Assembly (NCBI GenBank): GCA_014896315.1
Contig: JADBKP010000003.1
Location: 246,134-310,133 of the forward strand
Reading direction: 5' to 3'
Origin: Limnochordales bacterium
GTDB lineage: Bacteria; Bacillota; Limnochordia; Limnochordales; DUMU01
Length of the DNA stretch: 64,000 nucleotides
A model generated the notes under the pieces. It was given only the letters and a program-made list of their open reading frames with translations, did not search any database and had not been told where the DNA came from. The position numbers and the translations under genes were made by a program. This document shows, piece after piece, positions 25,951 through 35,492 of this stretch (its first letter is position 1; every line of letters begins with the position of its first letter).

Positions 25951-26973
25951 CTAGCGCGGTTCCTCTGGCTGCGGCGGCGGAGTCGGCTCACCAGGCTCGG
26001 CCAGTTCACTCGGATCAGGAGCTGAAGGCGGCTCAGTACCTGCCGCCACCCGCAAGCGGGCCAGGATTTCATCGGGATTCACGCCTGCACGGACACCTTC
26101 TTTGATTATCTCCACGGCCAGCCGCATGTCGGTGCCGGCCGCCAGATTGAGGTTGAGTTGCTGCAGGACCTGCACCACCCAGCCATACTCATACCCGTGG
26201 CTGAGGGCAAACTGGAGGGACGAGTGTAGCTGGGCGGCCAGGTTCATCTCCAGCTCGACGGAGACTTCCGCCTCGCCGTCTGCCAGGGAGACGATCCCCA
26301 CCTGTCCCCGCTGATGCTCTTCCTGCTGGCCCGGGGGTGAGCCGGCCGCGAAGCGGATCCTCAGGCGGAGCTGATTGCGTACCTCGGCCTGCTCCCGCTC
26401 TCGTTGCTTGTCCCTTTCCTCGTCTCCGTGCCGGTCCTTATCCCGGTCCTCGCCCTGATCCTGATTCTGGTCCTGCTCCTGCTCGCGATTCTGTTCGCGG
26501 TCACGGCTCCGATCCCGATCATGCTCGCGGTCCTGCCCGCGATCGTTTTCCGCATCCCCTATGCCAGGTTTATCTACAACTTCGTCGTCATCATCGGGTT
26601 GATCCTGCGAACCATCTCCCGGTCCCACCTCGTCTTCCTCTTCGTCCCCCTGATCCTTGTCCTCGACCTCGTGACCATCTCCCGACCGTCCTTTCTCATC
26701 GTCTCTCGGACTGTATCCCGGACTTGAGCGCTTGGCCTCCCTATCCCCCGCAGCCAAAGCCCGGGCGTGAAACGCCGCCCCACCGCTCCCGGCCGCCTCT
26801 CCGCTTGTGAGGCTTTCTTCCCGAAGACTAGCGGCCTGGACCGGCAGCGACACGGCCGGGATCAACGCCGCCACTACCACCAGGGCCAGGAACGCCGTCA
26901 ACAGCGCTGCTGCCATGCTACGGGCAGAACCGGTCATCTCCGTCCCCGTCCTGACGCTCTGCCTGCCAATCAT
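25951..26973 (-). CDS. Secreted protein with a highly charged low-complexity middle
   Basis: Unrecognised, 340 residues. N-terminal signal or anchor (SMAAALLTAFLALVVVAALIPAVSLPVQA) with likely cleavage after VQA. Residues 75-205 are almost only D, E, R, K, Q, N and G (for example DREQNREQEQDQNQDQGEDR), predicted disordered. Residues 205-310 look folded and mostly helical (AEVSVELEMNLAAQLHSSLQ, VVQVLQQLNLNLAAGTDMR), and the tail is Pro/Glu-rich. The folded part resembles domains seen in clostridial exported proteins of unknown role, but I cannot name the family. The ATG has AAGGAGGG eight bases upstream. Function unknown; cell-surface or matrix role is only a guess. Confidence 0.7.
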   Translation of the reverse strand: MIGRQSVRTGTEMTGSARSMAAALLTAFLALVVVAALIPAVSLPVQAASLREESLTSGEAAGSGGAAFHARALAAGDREAKRSSPGYSPRDDEKGRSGDGHEVEDKDQGDEEEDEVGPGDGSQDQPDDDDEVVDKPGIGDAENDRGQDREHDRDRSRDREQNREQEQDQNQDQGEDRDKDRHGDEERDKQREREQAEVRNQLRLRIRFAAGSPPGQQEEHQRGQVGIVSLADGEAEVSVELEMNLAAQLHSSLQFALSHGYEYGWVVQVLQQLNLNLAAGTDMRLAVEIIKEGVRAGVNPDEILARLRVAAGTEPPSAPDPSELAEPGEPTPPPQPEEPR

Positions 26974-27194
26974 ACATCCGACCCTCCTTCTCGTCTCTTG
27001 CTTCTGTTATTATCGGCAACCTGCCGTTCACCGTTAACCTATCGCCGGACTCGCCGCGCCGGCTATGGCGTGACGCGCTTGCAGGCGGACCTGCAGGAGG
27101 AAAGGAAGCACCGGAGGTAGAAACGCTTTACTAATTATCGACGAAGCCGCAAGGCCTGGTACGAGCCGGGCCGGCGGGAAAGGTGGCCCGAAAG

Positions 27195-28007
27195 ATGAAA
27201 ATTGGCGTCGTCACAGTTAACCTGCACGTGGGCTGGCCTGCTTGCATACAGACGGCCGCGCAGATAGGTGCAGAAGGGGTGTCGGTGCGAGTGAACGGCG
27301 AGGAGTTGCGCCCCGACCTCACCGCTGCGGAGGCGGAAGAGGTACGGGAGCTAGTAGCCCGCCACGGGCTGATCCTCGCCTCCACCTGCGGGGAAGTGGG
27401 AGGATTCGCCCAGGAAGAACACTGGCAACAACGATTGGATACGACTCTCAGGTGTCTGCAGGCCAGCGCTCTGCTGGGGGCACCGGTAATGACCGCCCAC
27501 GTGGGCGTGATTCCCGAAGACCGGGAGCACCCTACCTGGCGACGCATCTTCCAGGCCTTGCAGGCAATCGGCGAAGTCTGCGAAAAAGTACAAGTGAAGT
27601 TTGCCATCGAGACCGGCCCAGAGCATCCCGCCGTTCTGCGGGATATGCTGGAGAGGCTCGGCAACCCCTACGTGGGCGTCAACTTTGACCCGGCGAACCT
27701 GGTGATGCGCGGCTGGTCCCCCCAGGCGGGGGTACGGATCTTGCGTGAGTACATATTCCATACCCACGCCAAGGACGGTCGGTGCCTCTCCGCCACCTCC
27801 TACAAGGAGCTGCCGCTGGGTGAGGGCGACGTCTGCTACCCGCTCTACCTGCAAGCGCTCCAGGAGATAGGGTTTGACGGCTTCCTTGCCATTGAACGGG
27901 AGACCGGAAACGACCGGGTGGGTGATATGCGGCGGGGGATCGAGTTCTTGCGCCGGGAACTGGCCAACCTGCCCCCGCTCCCGCGGACCAGTGCCGGTCT
28001 GGCCTAA
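27195..28007 (+). CDS. Sugar phosphate isomerase/epimerase-like TIM-barrel protein
   Basis: AP-endonuclease-2 / xylose-isomerase-like TIM barrel (270 residues). Visible barrel elements: IGVVTVNLHVGWPACIQTAAQIGAEGVSVR, TCGEVGGF, PVMTAHVGVIPED, VKFAIETGPEHPAVL, VGVNFDPANLVMRGWSP, REYIFHTHAKDG, and GFLAIERETGNDRVGDM. The Glu, Asp and His residues that bind the metal are in these strands. The ATG at 27195 is favoured, with AAAGGTGG upstream; a GTG at 27183 is in frame. Likely isomerises or epimerises a sugar or sugar acid; substrate unknown. Confidence 0.85.
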   Translation: MKIGVVTVNLHVGWPACIQTAAQIGAEGVSVRVNGEELRPDLTAAEAEEVRELVARHGLILASTCGEVGGFAQEEHWQQRLDTTLRCLQASALLGAPVMTAHVGVIPEDREHPTWRRIFQALQAIGEVCEKVQVKFAIETGPEHPAVLRDMLERLGNPYVGVNFDPANLVMRGWSPQAGVRILREYIFHTHAKDGRCLSATSYKELPLGEGDVCYPLYLQALQEIGFDGFLAIERETGNDRVGDMRRGIEFLRRELANLPPLPRTSAGLA

Positions 28008-28032
28008 ACGTGCCTGGCGGTGGCGGGGCGGG

Positions 28033-29178
28033 TCAATCGCCCCGCTTGCGCAACCGACAGATGAAGAATCCCTCCATAAGTTCGGATGGAAGGATGCGGA
28101 CTGCCAGTCCGACGGCAGGAGGATAGCCATCCAACCGGCGGCCGGTGCCGTCCGTACCGGCCGCCATCGCCTCCGGTAGCACTTCCGTAAGCAGCGCTTC
28201 CCGGCTGAGCCCTGCAGCCCGGCTGATCTGGATCTGGCAGGGCTCTATCTCCATCTTGCTGCCGAACTGGCGGAGTGCCCACGCGATCAGATCCTCATTC
28301 TCCGCTCGTGAGAGCGTACAGGTAGAATAAACCAGCACACCTCCGGGACGCAGTGCCTCCCAGGCACTGACAAAGAGCCGTCGCTGCAAGGCCGCCATTC
28401 TCTCCACCATCGCCGGCGTCCAGTACTGGTAGGAACGGGGATCCTCCAGCAAGAAGAGACCCTCTCCGCTGCAGGGCGCATCCAGCAGCACCCGGTCGAA
28501 CTGTTGCCTACCTGGCCGTGGTCCTTGCTGCGAACCCTGCTGCGCCCTCGGCCCGCGCCCGAACTGCGTGGCATCCATCTGTACCGTCCTGGCGATGGTG
28601 ACTCCCTGGACGCGCAGGTTGTGCTGAAGACGGCCAAGGCGGATGGGGTTTTTGTCACAGGCGACTATCTCGCCGGCATTCCCCATAAGCGCAGCCATCT
28701 GCGTCGTCTTCGAACCGGGAGCGGCCGTCAGGTCGAGCACCCTTTCCCCCGGTTGCGGAGCAAGCACCAGGGGCGGCAGCATGCTGGAGAGACTCTGCAG
28801 ATAGATGCGGCCTTCTTGATAAGCCGAGGTCTTTGCCAGATCTCGTTCCCTGACGCCAGGCGTCGTTACCACCAGGGCATCGGCGTACCAGGCAACCGGT
28901 TCGGTGGCAATGCCCTGCGCGGCCAGTTCCGCTCTGACGGCGGCTGCGAGGTCACCAGTCTCGGCAGCTTCTTTCCCGCCGCCCTCATTCGCTGGATTTG
29001 CGGCCACCCGCAAGCGGTTCACACGGAGGGTGACAGGGCGGGTGACCGCAAATCCTCTCAGTATGCGCTCAACCAGCAGGGCGGGAAAGTCGGCATACAA
29101 CCTGTCTATGAAGTCGCGCGGGAGGTGGCGCAGAACGTCATTGATAGAGAGACTCTTCACCCGACCGTACTCAGCCAT
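28033..29178 (-). CDS. 16S rRNA (cytosine-C5)-methyltransferase, RsmF/RsmB type
   Basis: S-adenosylmethionine-dependent m5C methyltransferase of the NOL1/NOP2/Sun family, 381 residues. An N-terminal segment is followed by the Rossmann fold with DLTAAPGSKTTQMAALM (SAM binding), LLDAPCSGEGLF and the catalytic-cysteine motif YSTCTLSRAENE. The protein is shorter than E. coli RsmF (479 residues), and no separate C-terminal RNA-binding (PUA-like) part is clear, though GYPPAVGLAVRILPSELMEGFFICRL fits the last strand region. It overlaps the ABC-2 permease gene by eight bases. Which cytosine it modifies is unknown. Confidence 0.88.
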   Translation of the reverse strand: MAEYGRVKSLSINDVLRHLPRDFIDRLYADFPALLVERILRGFAVTRPVTLRVNRLRVAANPANEGGGKEAAETGDLAAAVRAELAAQGIATEPVAWYADALVVTTPGVRERDLAKTSAYQEGRIYLQSLSSMLPPLVLAPQPGERVLDLTAAPGSKTTQMAALMGNAGEIVACDKNPIRLGRLQHNLRVQGVTIARTVQMDATQFGRGPRAQQGSQQGPRPGRQQFDRVLLDAPCSGEGLFLLEDPRSYQYWTPAMVERMAALQRRLFVSAWEALRPGGVLVYSTCTLSRAENEDLIAWALRQFGSKMEIEPCQIQISRAAGLSREALLTEVLPEAMAAGTDGTGRRLDGYPPAVGLAVRILPSELMEGFFICRLRKRGD

Positions 29179-30004
29179 TTCGCTTCAGCTTGCCCGTACG
29201 AAGGGCATACATTTCACCGGCCCGGAAGATCAAGTAACCTACCGGTATAAAGAAGAAGGCAAAGCCGGCCAGGCGCAAGAGGTCCGGCAGCAACTCGGCC
29301 AGACCAGCTCCCTGCAAGAGGGCCGCCCGCTCGGCCCGCAGGGTGTAGGTGGCAGGAGAGAGCGCCGACAGCGGCTGCAACCATCTGGGCAGGACCGACA
29401 CATCATAGTAGACTCCGGAGATGAGCAGAATGAAGCCCTGGACGATGTGGGCTGCCTGCGAACCCTTCTCCGGTGACATAAGTGGCAGGACGGCCGCGAT
29501 CAGTCCAAGGCCGATGAAAGAGAAGCTGGACACACAAAGGACCAGCAGTGCCGACAAGAGGTTGGCCGCCTCTAGCTGCAGGTCGAGGAAGGAGACCAGC
29601 GCCAGCAGGACCACTGTGGTCCGCAGCAGCCCATAGAGTACCGCCCACCACGAGGCACCGAGTAGATAGGTGAGCCGGTGGATGGGAGCCATAAAGGTAT
29701 ACTCGATGGTCCCCTCCCACCTCTCCCACTGCACCGATTGCGCCACCTCATTGAAGAGTACCGAAAGAAAGCCCCACAAGAGCGCACCTATCACCAGGTA
29801 GAGCACGACCTGCGGTCCTTGCCCCACACCGATAAAGGCGATGGTAAGCGCGTTGACCACATTGTAGAAAAGGTCCACCACCTCCCAGCTGAGGTAGCGG
29901 CGCAAAAGACTGAAGTTACGCTCTACCAGACCCCAGCCGGCCAGGATCTCCTGACGCCAGCGTCCGCGGCGGTTCAGAGGCAATAGCTGCGTTGCGCCTT
30001 TCAT
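29171..30004 (-). CDS. ABC-2 type transporter permease
   Basis: Integral membrane component (277 residues) of an ABC exporter. Six membrane helices are visible, including VVLYLVIGALLWGFLSVLF and FSFIGLGLIAAVLPLMS; the C-terminal region has the ABC-2 pattern GFILLISGVYYDVSVLPRWLQPLSALSPATYTL. The ATG at 30004 overlaps the stop of the ATPase gene (ATGA), so the two are translationally coupled. It is expected to pair with the ATPase at 30001-30960. Cargo unknown; drug, lipid or polysaccharide export are all possible. Confidence 0.87.
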   Translation of the reverse strand: MKGATQLLPLNRRGRWRQEILAGWGLVERNFSLLRRYLSWEVVDLFYNVVNALTIAFIGVGQGPQVVLYLVIGALLWGFLSVLFNEVAQSVQWERWEGTIEYTFMAPIHRLTYLLGASWWAVLYGLLRTTVVLLALVSFLDLQLEAANLLSALLVLCVSSFSFIGLGLIAAVLPLMSPEKGSQAAHIVQGFILLISGVYYDVSVLPRWLQPLSALSPATYTLRAERAALLQGAGLAELLPDLLRLAGFAFFFIPVGYLIFRAGEMYALRTGKLKRNG

Positions 30005-30960
30005 GCGTTCTCTGCCGTCTCCTCTTCCATCAGATTGCCCGTCACGGCAAAGAAGACATCTTCCATGCTGGCGTCCTCCCGGCCGCACCAGGTCCGCTTC
30101 AATTCGGCCGGTGTACCCAGGGCCTTCACCTCGCCCGCCTCCATGATTGCGACCCGGTCACACAGGCGGTCTACTTCGTCCATGTCGTGGCTGGTCAGCA
30201 CAACCGTAGCCTGACGCTCCCGGTTGATCTCCTGAACGAATTCCTGCACTTCCCGGCGGGAACGGGGGTCAAGACCCGTGGTCGGTTCATCAAGTAGCAT
30301 GACCACCGGTGAGGTGAGCAGAGCTCGAGCGATGGCAACTTTCTGCTGCTGGCCGCGGGATAGATACTCCATGGGTTCGTGAAACTTGCTGCGCTTCAAT
30401 CCCAGACGGTCCAGGATGGCGCGTACCTCACAAGCAGCCCGGTCCGGAGGAAGCCCGTAGAGCCGTGCTGCGTAGCGCAGATTTTCCCAGGGCGAGAGTT
30501 TCTTGAAGAATGCAGCTTCCACCGACACCCGGTTGATGTACCTGCGCACCAGAGTCGCCTCTTTGACCACATCATGCCCGAAAATGTAAATGTTACCAGC
30601 ATCGGGCAAGAGAAGGGTCGCCATCAGTCGGATCAACGTCGACTTGCCGGAACCGTTCTGGCCCAGGATGCCGATGATCTCGCCCGGATACACCTGCAGC
30701 GTCACCGCCCGAACCGCATCCACCCGGCGTCTGCGGCCGCGGCGACGGGCGAGAAATGGCAAAAGCAGCTGACGGCCATCCCGAACACCGGCTTCGTCGG
30801 GCCCGCTCAGGTCAGCATCGCCGACCTCAACAAAACTCTTGCTCACATTGACACATTCGATGGCCAAGCCAGATGCTCGGTCCGGAACCGGCTGGCTTCC
30901 CTCGGCTTGCCCGTATTGATTGATAGCGAGAAGAACCGGATTCCTGCCGCTGCTGCTCAT
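30001..30960 (-). CDS. ABC transporter ATP-binding protein (ABC-2 exporter)
   Basis: ATPase of the exporter, 319 residues. Walker A GQNGSGKST, signature LSRGQQQKVAIAR, Walker B VMLLDEPTTGLDPRSR, and switch His in LTSHDMDEVDRL. The first 65 residues are an unusual N-terminal extension, including a basic patch FLARRRGRRRRVDAV placed before the first strand of the ABC fold. The ATG at 30960 has AAGGAGG upstream. Coupled by an ATGA overlap to the permease. Confidence 0.9.
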   Translation of the reverse strand: MSSSGRNPVLLAINQYGQAEGSQPVPDRASGLAIECVNVSKSFVEVGDADLSGPDEAGVRDGRQLLLPFLARRRGRRRRVDAVRAVTLQVYPGEIIGILGQNGSGKSTLIRLMATLLLPDAGNIYIFGHDVVKEATLVRRYINRVSVEAAFFKKLSPWENLRYAARLYGLPPDRAACEVRAILDRLGLKRSKFHEPMEYLSRGQQQKVAIARALLTSPVVMLLDEPTTGLDPRSRREVQEFVQEINRERQATVVLTSHDMDEVDRLCDRVAIMEAGEVKALGTPAELKRTWCGREDASMEDVFFAVTGNLMEEETAENA

Positions 30961-31184
30961 GCTTGCGTTCCTCCTTGGAGCGATGCGCCCCATATCAGGA
31001 ATCTTACCACAGCCCCGGCTTCCTCTTGCTGGCGAAGAACCCGTAGACACAAAGCCGCCCGGAATGGACCTGATAATCCATCCCGGGCACGCCCATCGTC
31101 AATCCCAGGGCCGCCTACCCCAACAGAGCAGTGCGGCCTGTGCCTCATGCCTCACTTTGCTTCCTGTCAGGCTCTTGCCGAGCC

Positions 31185-32591
31185 TTAGCTGACCGGTGTC
31201 ACTGCCACCGGCCCGAGCTCGACGCTACGCTTCTCCAGCCAGCGGATGGCGTTCTCGAGGTCCTGGGCCTTGTAGATCGTGTACCACTGATCCCACACGA
31301 AGGTATCGCCCGGCTCGGCATGGAGCGCCCAGTTGCCCTTCTCCATGTCAGGCTCGAGCTCAACCTTGATGCCATTGTCCAGCCGGCGCTGCACTATCTC
31401 CTGGGCCACCCAGCGGAAGTAGATGGTCCGCCACTCGCTCTCCAGCTGCCAGCCAAGCCCCTTGATCTTATCGGCCAGACCCTCGGGGAGCGCGGGCGGG
31501 TTAACTATGATCTCCGCCACCCCCATCCCTTGGGAGGCAGAGTAATTGGTCCGCCACTTCTCGACGCTGGCGAATATGTAGGAAGCGCCCCAGAAAGGCG
31601 GCTGGGGACCGCGGGTGTCGGCAAAGGCGATGTACGGCTTCCCATCTACCTCGACAACCGCGCCCTTCTCCCGATAGTACTCAACGCTGGTCTTGCCCTC
31701 TTCCTCGGCAAAGTCCAGCCACCGGAAGGGAACCAACACGTGGCGGGCATCCTTGGCATCTGCCATGACTGCGTTGACGATCGTGCCCAGCTTGGTGAAA
31801 TCGGTGTACGCCTTGATGGATGCTGTGGTTCTGACCCGGATATCACCGGTAGCGTAGATGGCGATCACCACGCCAACCCGCAGCCCGGGGAAGAGGTCGC
31901 TCGCATACTGCTGCACTACCGCCACCCGCGCCGGACCGGGCTTGAGGACACGTCCCTGTACGATGCGGAGCGGTTCTTCCAGGGTCGTACGCTCCTCATG
32001 GGGACCGAGGCTGCCACCCGACCAGTAGCGGCTCTGAGGAAAGCCTGCAAAGCGAACAAGCCCGAGGTCTTTAATGTAGGTCTGCTCCACACCGGCAAAG
32101 CGGGTTACGTTTACCGTACCAAACCGCGTTACCTCTGCGGCCATCCCTCCGTCCTGAGAGAGGATCCTAAACTCGCCGTCCTGGCCGCTTTCCACCGTGA
32201 AGGCCGCCGGATACTGGGGAACATCGGCCCACTCGTCGTCAGTGACCTTGATCGTCACCGGACCGCTGGCGATGAAGGCGATCTCGTCAGCCCGGGAAAG
32301 CTCGCCGTTGAGATCCACATCGTCGATCTGGAAGGGGATCTCCTTACCGGCCGCATCGATCACCCGCAGCGTGTCCCAGTTGACAAAGAAGTCCTTATCC
32401 AGCTGATCCCGGACATCTCCCAGCGGAATCGCCACCGGAACCGGCTGGCCGCTGACGCTCTTTACGTCTACGGCAAAGCTCCTTTCCTCGGCCGAAACCG
32501 TCACGGCGGAGGCACCCAGAACCAGGGCCAGGAAAAGCAGCAACCAAACAGTAGGCATCAGACGATAGGTAAGGTTCTTCCGCTTCTCCAT
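31185..32591 (-). CDS. Secreted DUF4861-like protein
   Basis: Exported protein of 468 residues. Signal peptide: MEKRKNLTYRL then MPTVWLLLFLALVLGASA, cleavage near VSA-EER. The mature protein begins with a beta-rich domain (VPVAIPLGDVRDQLDKDFF, then LRVIDAAGKEIPFQIDDVDLNGELSRADEIAFIA) that matches the start of DUF4861 proteins, a group found with polysaccharide-degrading enzymes. The rest is a long beta-rich region (GFPQSRYWSGGSLGPHEERTT). The match is by eye and moderate. It lies between the ABC-2 exporter and a solute-binding protein, all minus strand. Function unknown; a glycan-related role is an inference. Confidence 0.65.
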   Translation of the reverse strand: MEKRKNLTYRLMPTVWLLLFLALVLGASAVTVSAEERSFAVDVKSVSGQPVPVAIPLGDVRDQLDKDFFVNWDTLRVIDAAGKEIPFQIDDVDLNGELSRADEIAFIASGPVTIKVTDDEWADVPQYPAAFTVESGQDGEFRILSQDGGMAAEVTRFGTVNVTRFAGVEQTYIKDLGLVRFAGFPQSRYWSGGSLGPHEERTTLEEPLRIVQGRVLKPGPARVAVVQQYASDLFPGLRVGVVIAIYATGDIRVRTTASIKAYTDFTKLGTIVNAVMADAKDARHVLVPFRWLDFAEEEGKTSVEYYREKGAVVEVDGKPYIAFADTRGPQPPFWGASYIFASVEKWRTNYSASQGMGVAEIIVNPPALPEGLADKIKGLGWQLESEWRTIYFRWVAQEIVQRRLDNGIKVELEPDMEKGNWALHAEPGDTFVWDQWYTIYKAQDLENAIRWLEKRSVELGPVAVTPVS

Positions 32592-32739
32592 GCCTTATTC
32601 CCCTCTCCTGCGTTTGGCATTGCTTCCGAGCAACTGCTTCTGCCCTGCCAACTCCGATCTCCCGGCATTCTCCCAGTTACACTTGCCAGATCAGTTCCCG
32701 CATTCTCACCCCCCTCCCCTCTCACGAAGTCATTTCCCG

Positions 32740-34035
32740 TTAGAAGAGCAGTTTGTCGACCCGCTCAACGGCAGTCTTCACGGCCGCTTCTACCGACTTC
32801 TTGCCCGTGATAGCGGCGACAAACTCCGCGCTGATCGCCCGGAAGATCTCCTGGGTGTTAGGAACGATGTCGAGCCCCCGCGTGTGGGCCATGTTGAGCG
32901 CGAAGGGCAGGCCCAGGGGATTGGCCTTAAACCAGGCAGCAAACGCCGGGTGCCGGGCCAGGTCCTCCCGCACGGGGAAGCGTCCGCTGGCCAGAAGTAT
33001 CTGTTCGTTTTCCGGCTCGAGCATGAATTTCACAAACTCCCAGGCTTCTTTGGGATGTGCCGCCTGTTTGGGGATGGCCAACCCCTTCATGTTGAAGTAG
33101 GTGTACGGAGGCTGAGGCCCGTCGTAGTCGTCAGGAACAAGAATAGGAGCAACATTCCACTTGAACTTGGCCTGTTCACGATAGAGCACGATGGCTACCT
33201 GGCCGTAGCGCTGGGTGAAAATCTTCTGCTGGACGAAACCATCGCCACTGATCGGATCCTGTGGCACGAACTTGTAGCGGACCATGTCGGCGAAGAACTG
33301 AAAAACATTACGGGCAAACTCGTTGTCGAAAGCAGCACGGTTATTGCGTACCAGGGTCTTTCCTCCCGACGCGGCCAGGTAGAAGCAGTAGAAGTCGCCG
33401 ATGCGGGAATCCCAGGGATCAACAGTCTGGCTCACGTCAATGCTGGCCACTTTGATCGACTGTAGTTTGCGGCTGAGTTCGATGAACTTACCGTAAGTCT
33501 TAGGAAACGATGGCCATCCGACTCGATCCATCAGATCCTCGTTGTACTCGATCATAGTGATCTCAGCTTGCCAGGGAATCAAGTAATAGTGGCCATCGCG
33601 CAAACGGTATGTGCGGGTTATGTTTTGTGCCGTCCGTTTCTCGAGAACATTCCAGAAATCACTGAACTGATCGAGTGCGAGCAGAGCTCCGTCTCTGGCA
33701 AAGCTCGCCATGGGGCCGGCCGCCATAGCTGTGAAGAGATCAGGCGCTTTACCACCGGCCATGCGGATCAACAGGATCTGTTCGGCCAGACTCCCCTCGG
33801 GAATCATCTCGACCTTAATCCGGACATCCTTGTGTGTGGCATTCCACCGTTCGGCCATGGCAGCCACGACGTCGTATTCCGATTGAGCCGGCCCGGTCAG
33901 AACCTCAACTGTGACAGGGGCCGCCCAAACCGCCGTCGATCCGGCACCTACCGCCCCTGCCACCCCCAGCGTCATCGTCACTACCAGGGCAATCATCGGC
34001 GAGAGTCTCAAGTGCGCCGGCATCGGCAATCCCAT
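32740..34035 (-). CDS. ABC sugar-type extracellular solute-binding protein
   Basis: Fifth family 1 binding protein of the window (431 residues). Signal peptide: LSPMIALVVTMTLGVAGAVGAGSTAVWA. The mature start VTVEVLTGPAQSEYDVVAAMAERWNATHKDVRIKVEMIP and the C-terminal HPKEAWEFVKFMLEPENEQILLASGRFPVRED are typical of the MalE/UgpB family. The ATG at 34035 has AAGGAG upstream. It lies just downstream of a LacI-type regulator on the same strand, so its expression is probably controlled by that protein. No permease genes are adjacent. Ligand unknown. Confidence 0.9.
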   Translation of the reverse strand: MGLPMPAHLRLSPMIALVVTMTLGVAGAVGAGSTAVWAAPVTVEVLTGPAQSEYDVVAAMAERWNATHKDVRIKVEMIPEGSLAEQILLIRMAGGKAPDLFTAMAAGPMASFARDGALLALDQFSDFWNVLEKRTAQNITRTYRLRDGHYYLIPWQAEITMIEYNEDLMDRVGWPSFPKTYGKFIELSRKLQSIKVASIDVSQTVDPWDSRIGDFYCFYLAASGGKTLVRNNRAAFDNEFARNVFQFFADMVRYKFVPQDPISGDGFVQQKIFTQRYGQVAIVLYREQAKFKWNVAPILVPDDYDGPQPPYTYFNMKGLAIPKQAAHPKEAWEFVKFMLEPENEQILLASGRFPVREDLARHPAFAAWFKANPLGLPFALNMAHTRGLDIVPNTQEIFRAISAEFVAAITGKKSVEAAVKTAVERVDKLLF

Positions 34036-34253
34036 GCAACCAACTCCTTTCCTGCGAACCGTAGGGGTTGAGTTGTGGCAAACTCCGCCTCAAGGAGATG
34101 CAACAAGCGAACCGGTACTCGCCTTTTGCTGGAGTCGCTCTCACCCCCTCGGGCTGCTCTCTGCTGCCTGCGCCGAACTCCGCCAACCGTCCCGACTCTC
34201 CAGGTAAGACTTCCAGCTGAGTAAGCCTGCAGCTTATGCTCAAAACCCCGTTT

Positions 34254-35300
34254 TCAGACGGTACAGCCGCAGGACTGCCGAACTACCAACTCGGTGCCTA
34301 CCAGTACGGTCTGTCCCGCCACCGGCGGGGCGGCCACATCCCCGGCGACCATCCCCAGCAGCACGCGGGCGGCTGCCACCCCGATCCGGTCGGTAAAGAC
34401 CCGCACGGTAGTGAGGGGAGGGGTAGCCTCCGCAGCCATGGCCACATCATCGAAGCCAACGATCGCCAGATCCTGCGGTATCCGGAACCCCTGGTCTTTG
34501 GCAGCTCGTAACGCCCCCAGGGCCATGGCATCGTTTGCACAAAAGAGCGCTTGCGGCATGGGCTCACCCGTCGTCCGCACTTCTTCCAACAGGCGTAGCA
34601 GCGCCTGGTACCCACTGGCTTCGGTCGTCTCCGGCATCGACACGACCCGAGCACCGCCTTCGGCTCCGGCCAAAGCCAGGGCGCCGGCGTAACCGAAGTA
34701 GCGGTTGCGACTGCTCGGCCATGTGAGCGGCCCACAAAGGCAAGCAAAGCGGCGATAGCCATGGGTCAGCAGGTGTTGAACTGCCTGTGCCGCCCCTCCC
34801 TGGTCATCGCCGGCGACGACCGGCGTATTGGGTAGTTCGGGATCACGGTTGTCAATCAGCACCAGGGGCAAGCCCTGCGCTGCTACCTCGCGTACCAGCT
34901 CCGCCGGTACCTCCGGCCCGGCCAGAAGGAACCCGCCCAATCGGCCGCTACCGACCAGCCGACGCAGGTGCTCGGCCTCCATCTCTCCTACGGGCAGCGG
35001 CACCAGCTGGTACCCATGCCGCCCGAGTTCAGCACTGGCCGCGTACAGCACTGCGGAGTAGAAAGGATCTTCGTTTCGCCGCACCCGGTGGTATCGAACA
35101 ATGAAGCCGAAGGAGTCCGGCTGCGCCGACGTGAGCCGCCGCGCCGAGTCATTGGGCACGAACCCAAGACGCGCAGCGGCAGCCAAAACGCGGGCGCGCG
35201 TCTTCTCACCCACACCCTCTTTATCATTGAGAACACGGGAGACGGTGGCGACCGACACCCCCGCTTCTGCCGCCACATCTCTAATGGTACGCCGCGCCAC
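34254..35300 (-). CDS. LacI family transcriptional regulator
   Basis: DNA-binding regulator of sugar genes (348 residues). The helix-turn-helix head is intact (TIRDVAAEAGVSVATVSRVLNDKEGVGEKTR) with the LacI hinge region LTSAQPDSFGFIV. The rest is a periplasmic-binding-protein-like effector domain (ALFCANDAMALGALRAAKDQGFRIPQDLAIVGFDDV, LTTVRVFTDRIGVAAARVLL). The GTG at 35300 has AAAGGCGG upstream. Probably represses the binding-protein gene downstream and perhaps itself. GTAAC half-sites at 35318-35322 and 35337-35341 near its own start could be an operator. Confidence 0.92.
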   Translation of the reverse strand: MARRTIRDVAAEAGVSVATVSRVLNDKEGVGEKTRARVLAAAARLGFVPNDSARRLTSAQPDSFGFIVRYHRVRRNEDPFYSAVLYAASAELGRHGYQLVPLPVGEMEAEHLRRLVGSGRLGGFLLAGPEVPAELVREVAAQGLPLVLIDNRDPELPNTPVVAGDDQGGAAQAVQHLLTHGYRRFACLCGPLTWPSSRNRYFGYAGALALAGAEGGARVVSMPETTEASGYQALLRLLEEVRTTGEPMPQALFCANDAMALGALRAAKDQGFRIPQDLAIVGFDDVAMAAEATPPLTTVRVFTDRIGVAAARVLLGMVAGDVAAPPVAGQTVLVGTELVVRQSCGCTV

Positions 35301-35317
35301 TCACCGACCGCCTTTGC

Positions 35318-35341
35318 GTAACCGTTTTCTCTTTTTGTTAC
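35318..35341. promoter_or_regulatory. Possible LacI-family operator
   Basis: GTAAC (35318-35322) and its inverse GTTAC (35337-35341) flank an AT-rich 14-base centre, 18 bases upstream of the LacI-type gene start. Position fits autoregulation; the spacing is longer than in classic LacI operators, so this is weak. Confidence 0.25.
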
Positions 35342-35492
35342 ATACGCCAGCCACAGCATAATTCCTTCCGGCCGGCCGCGGGAAATCAGCCCTGCAGTCC
35401 TATAACCCCGGACCCAGGAAATGAATACTCCTGCCCCGGGGTCAGACAAGGGCAGACAAAAGAATTAAGGCCGACCCCGAAGGAGGATACTA

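Noticed and set aside
26404-26727. Hydrophobic plus-strand frame resembling a membrane protein
   Set aside because: It is the complement of the Asp/Arg-rich repeat, where GAC/CGG codons read as Val/Leu/Ile; not a gene.
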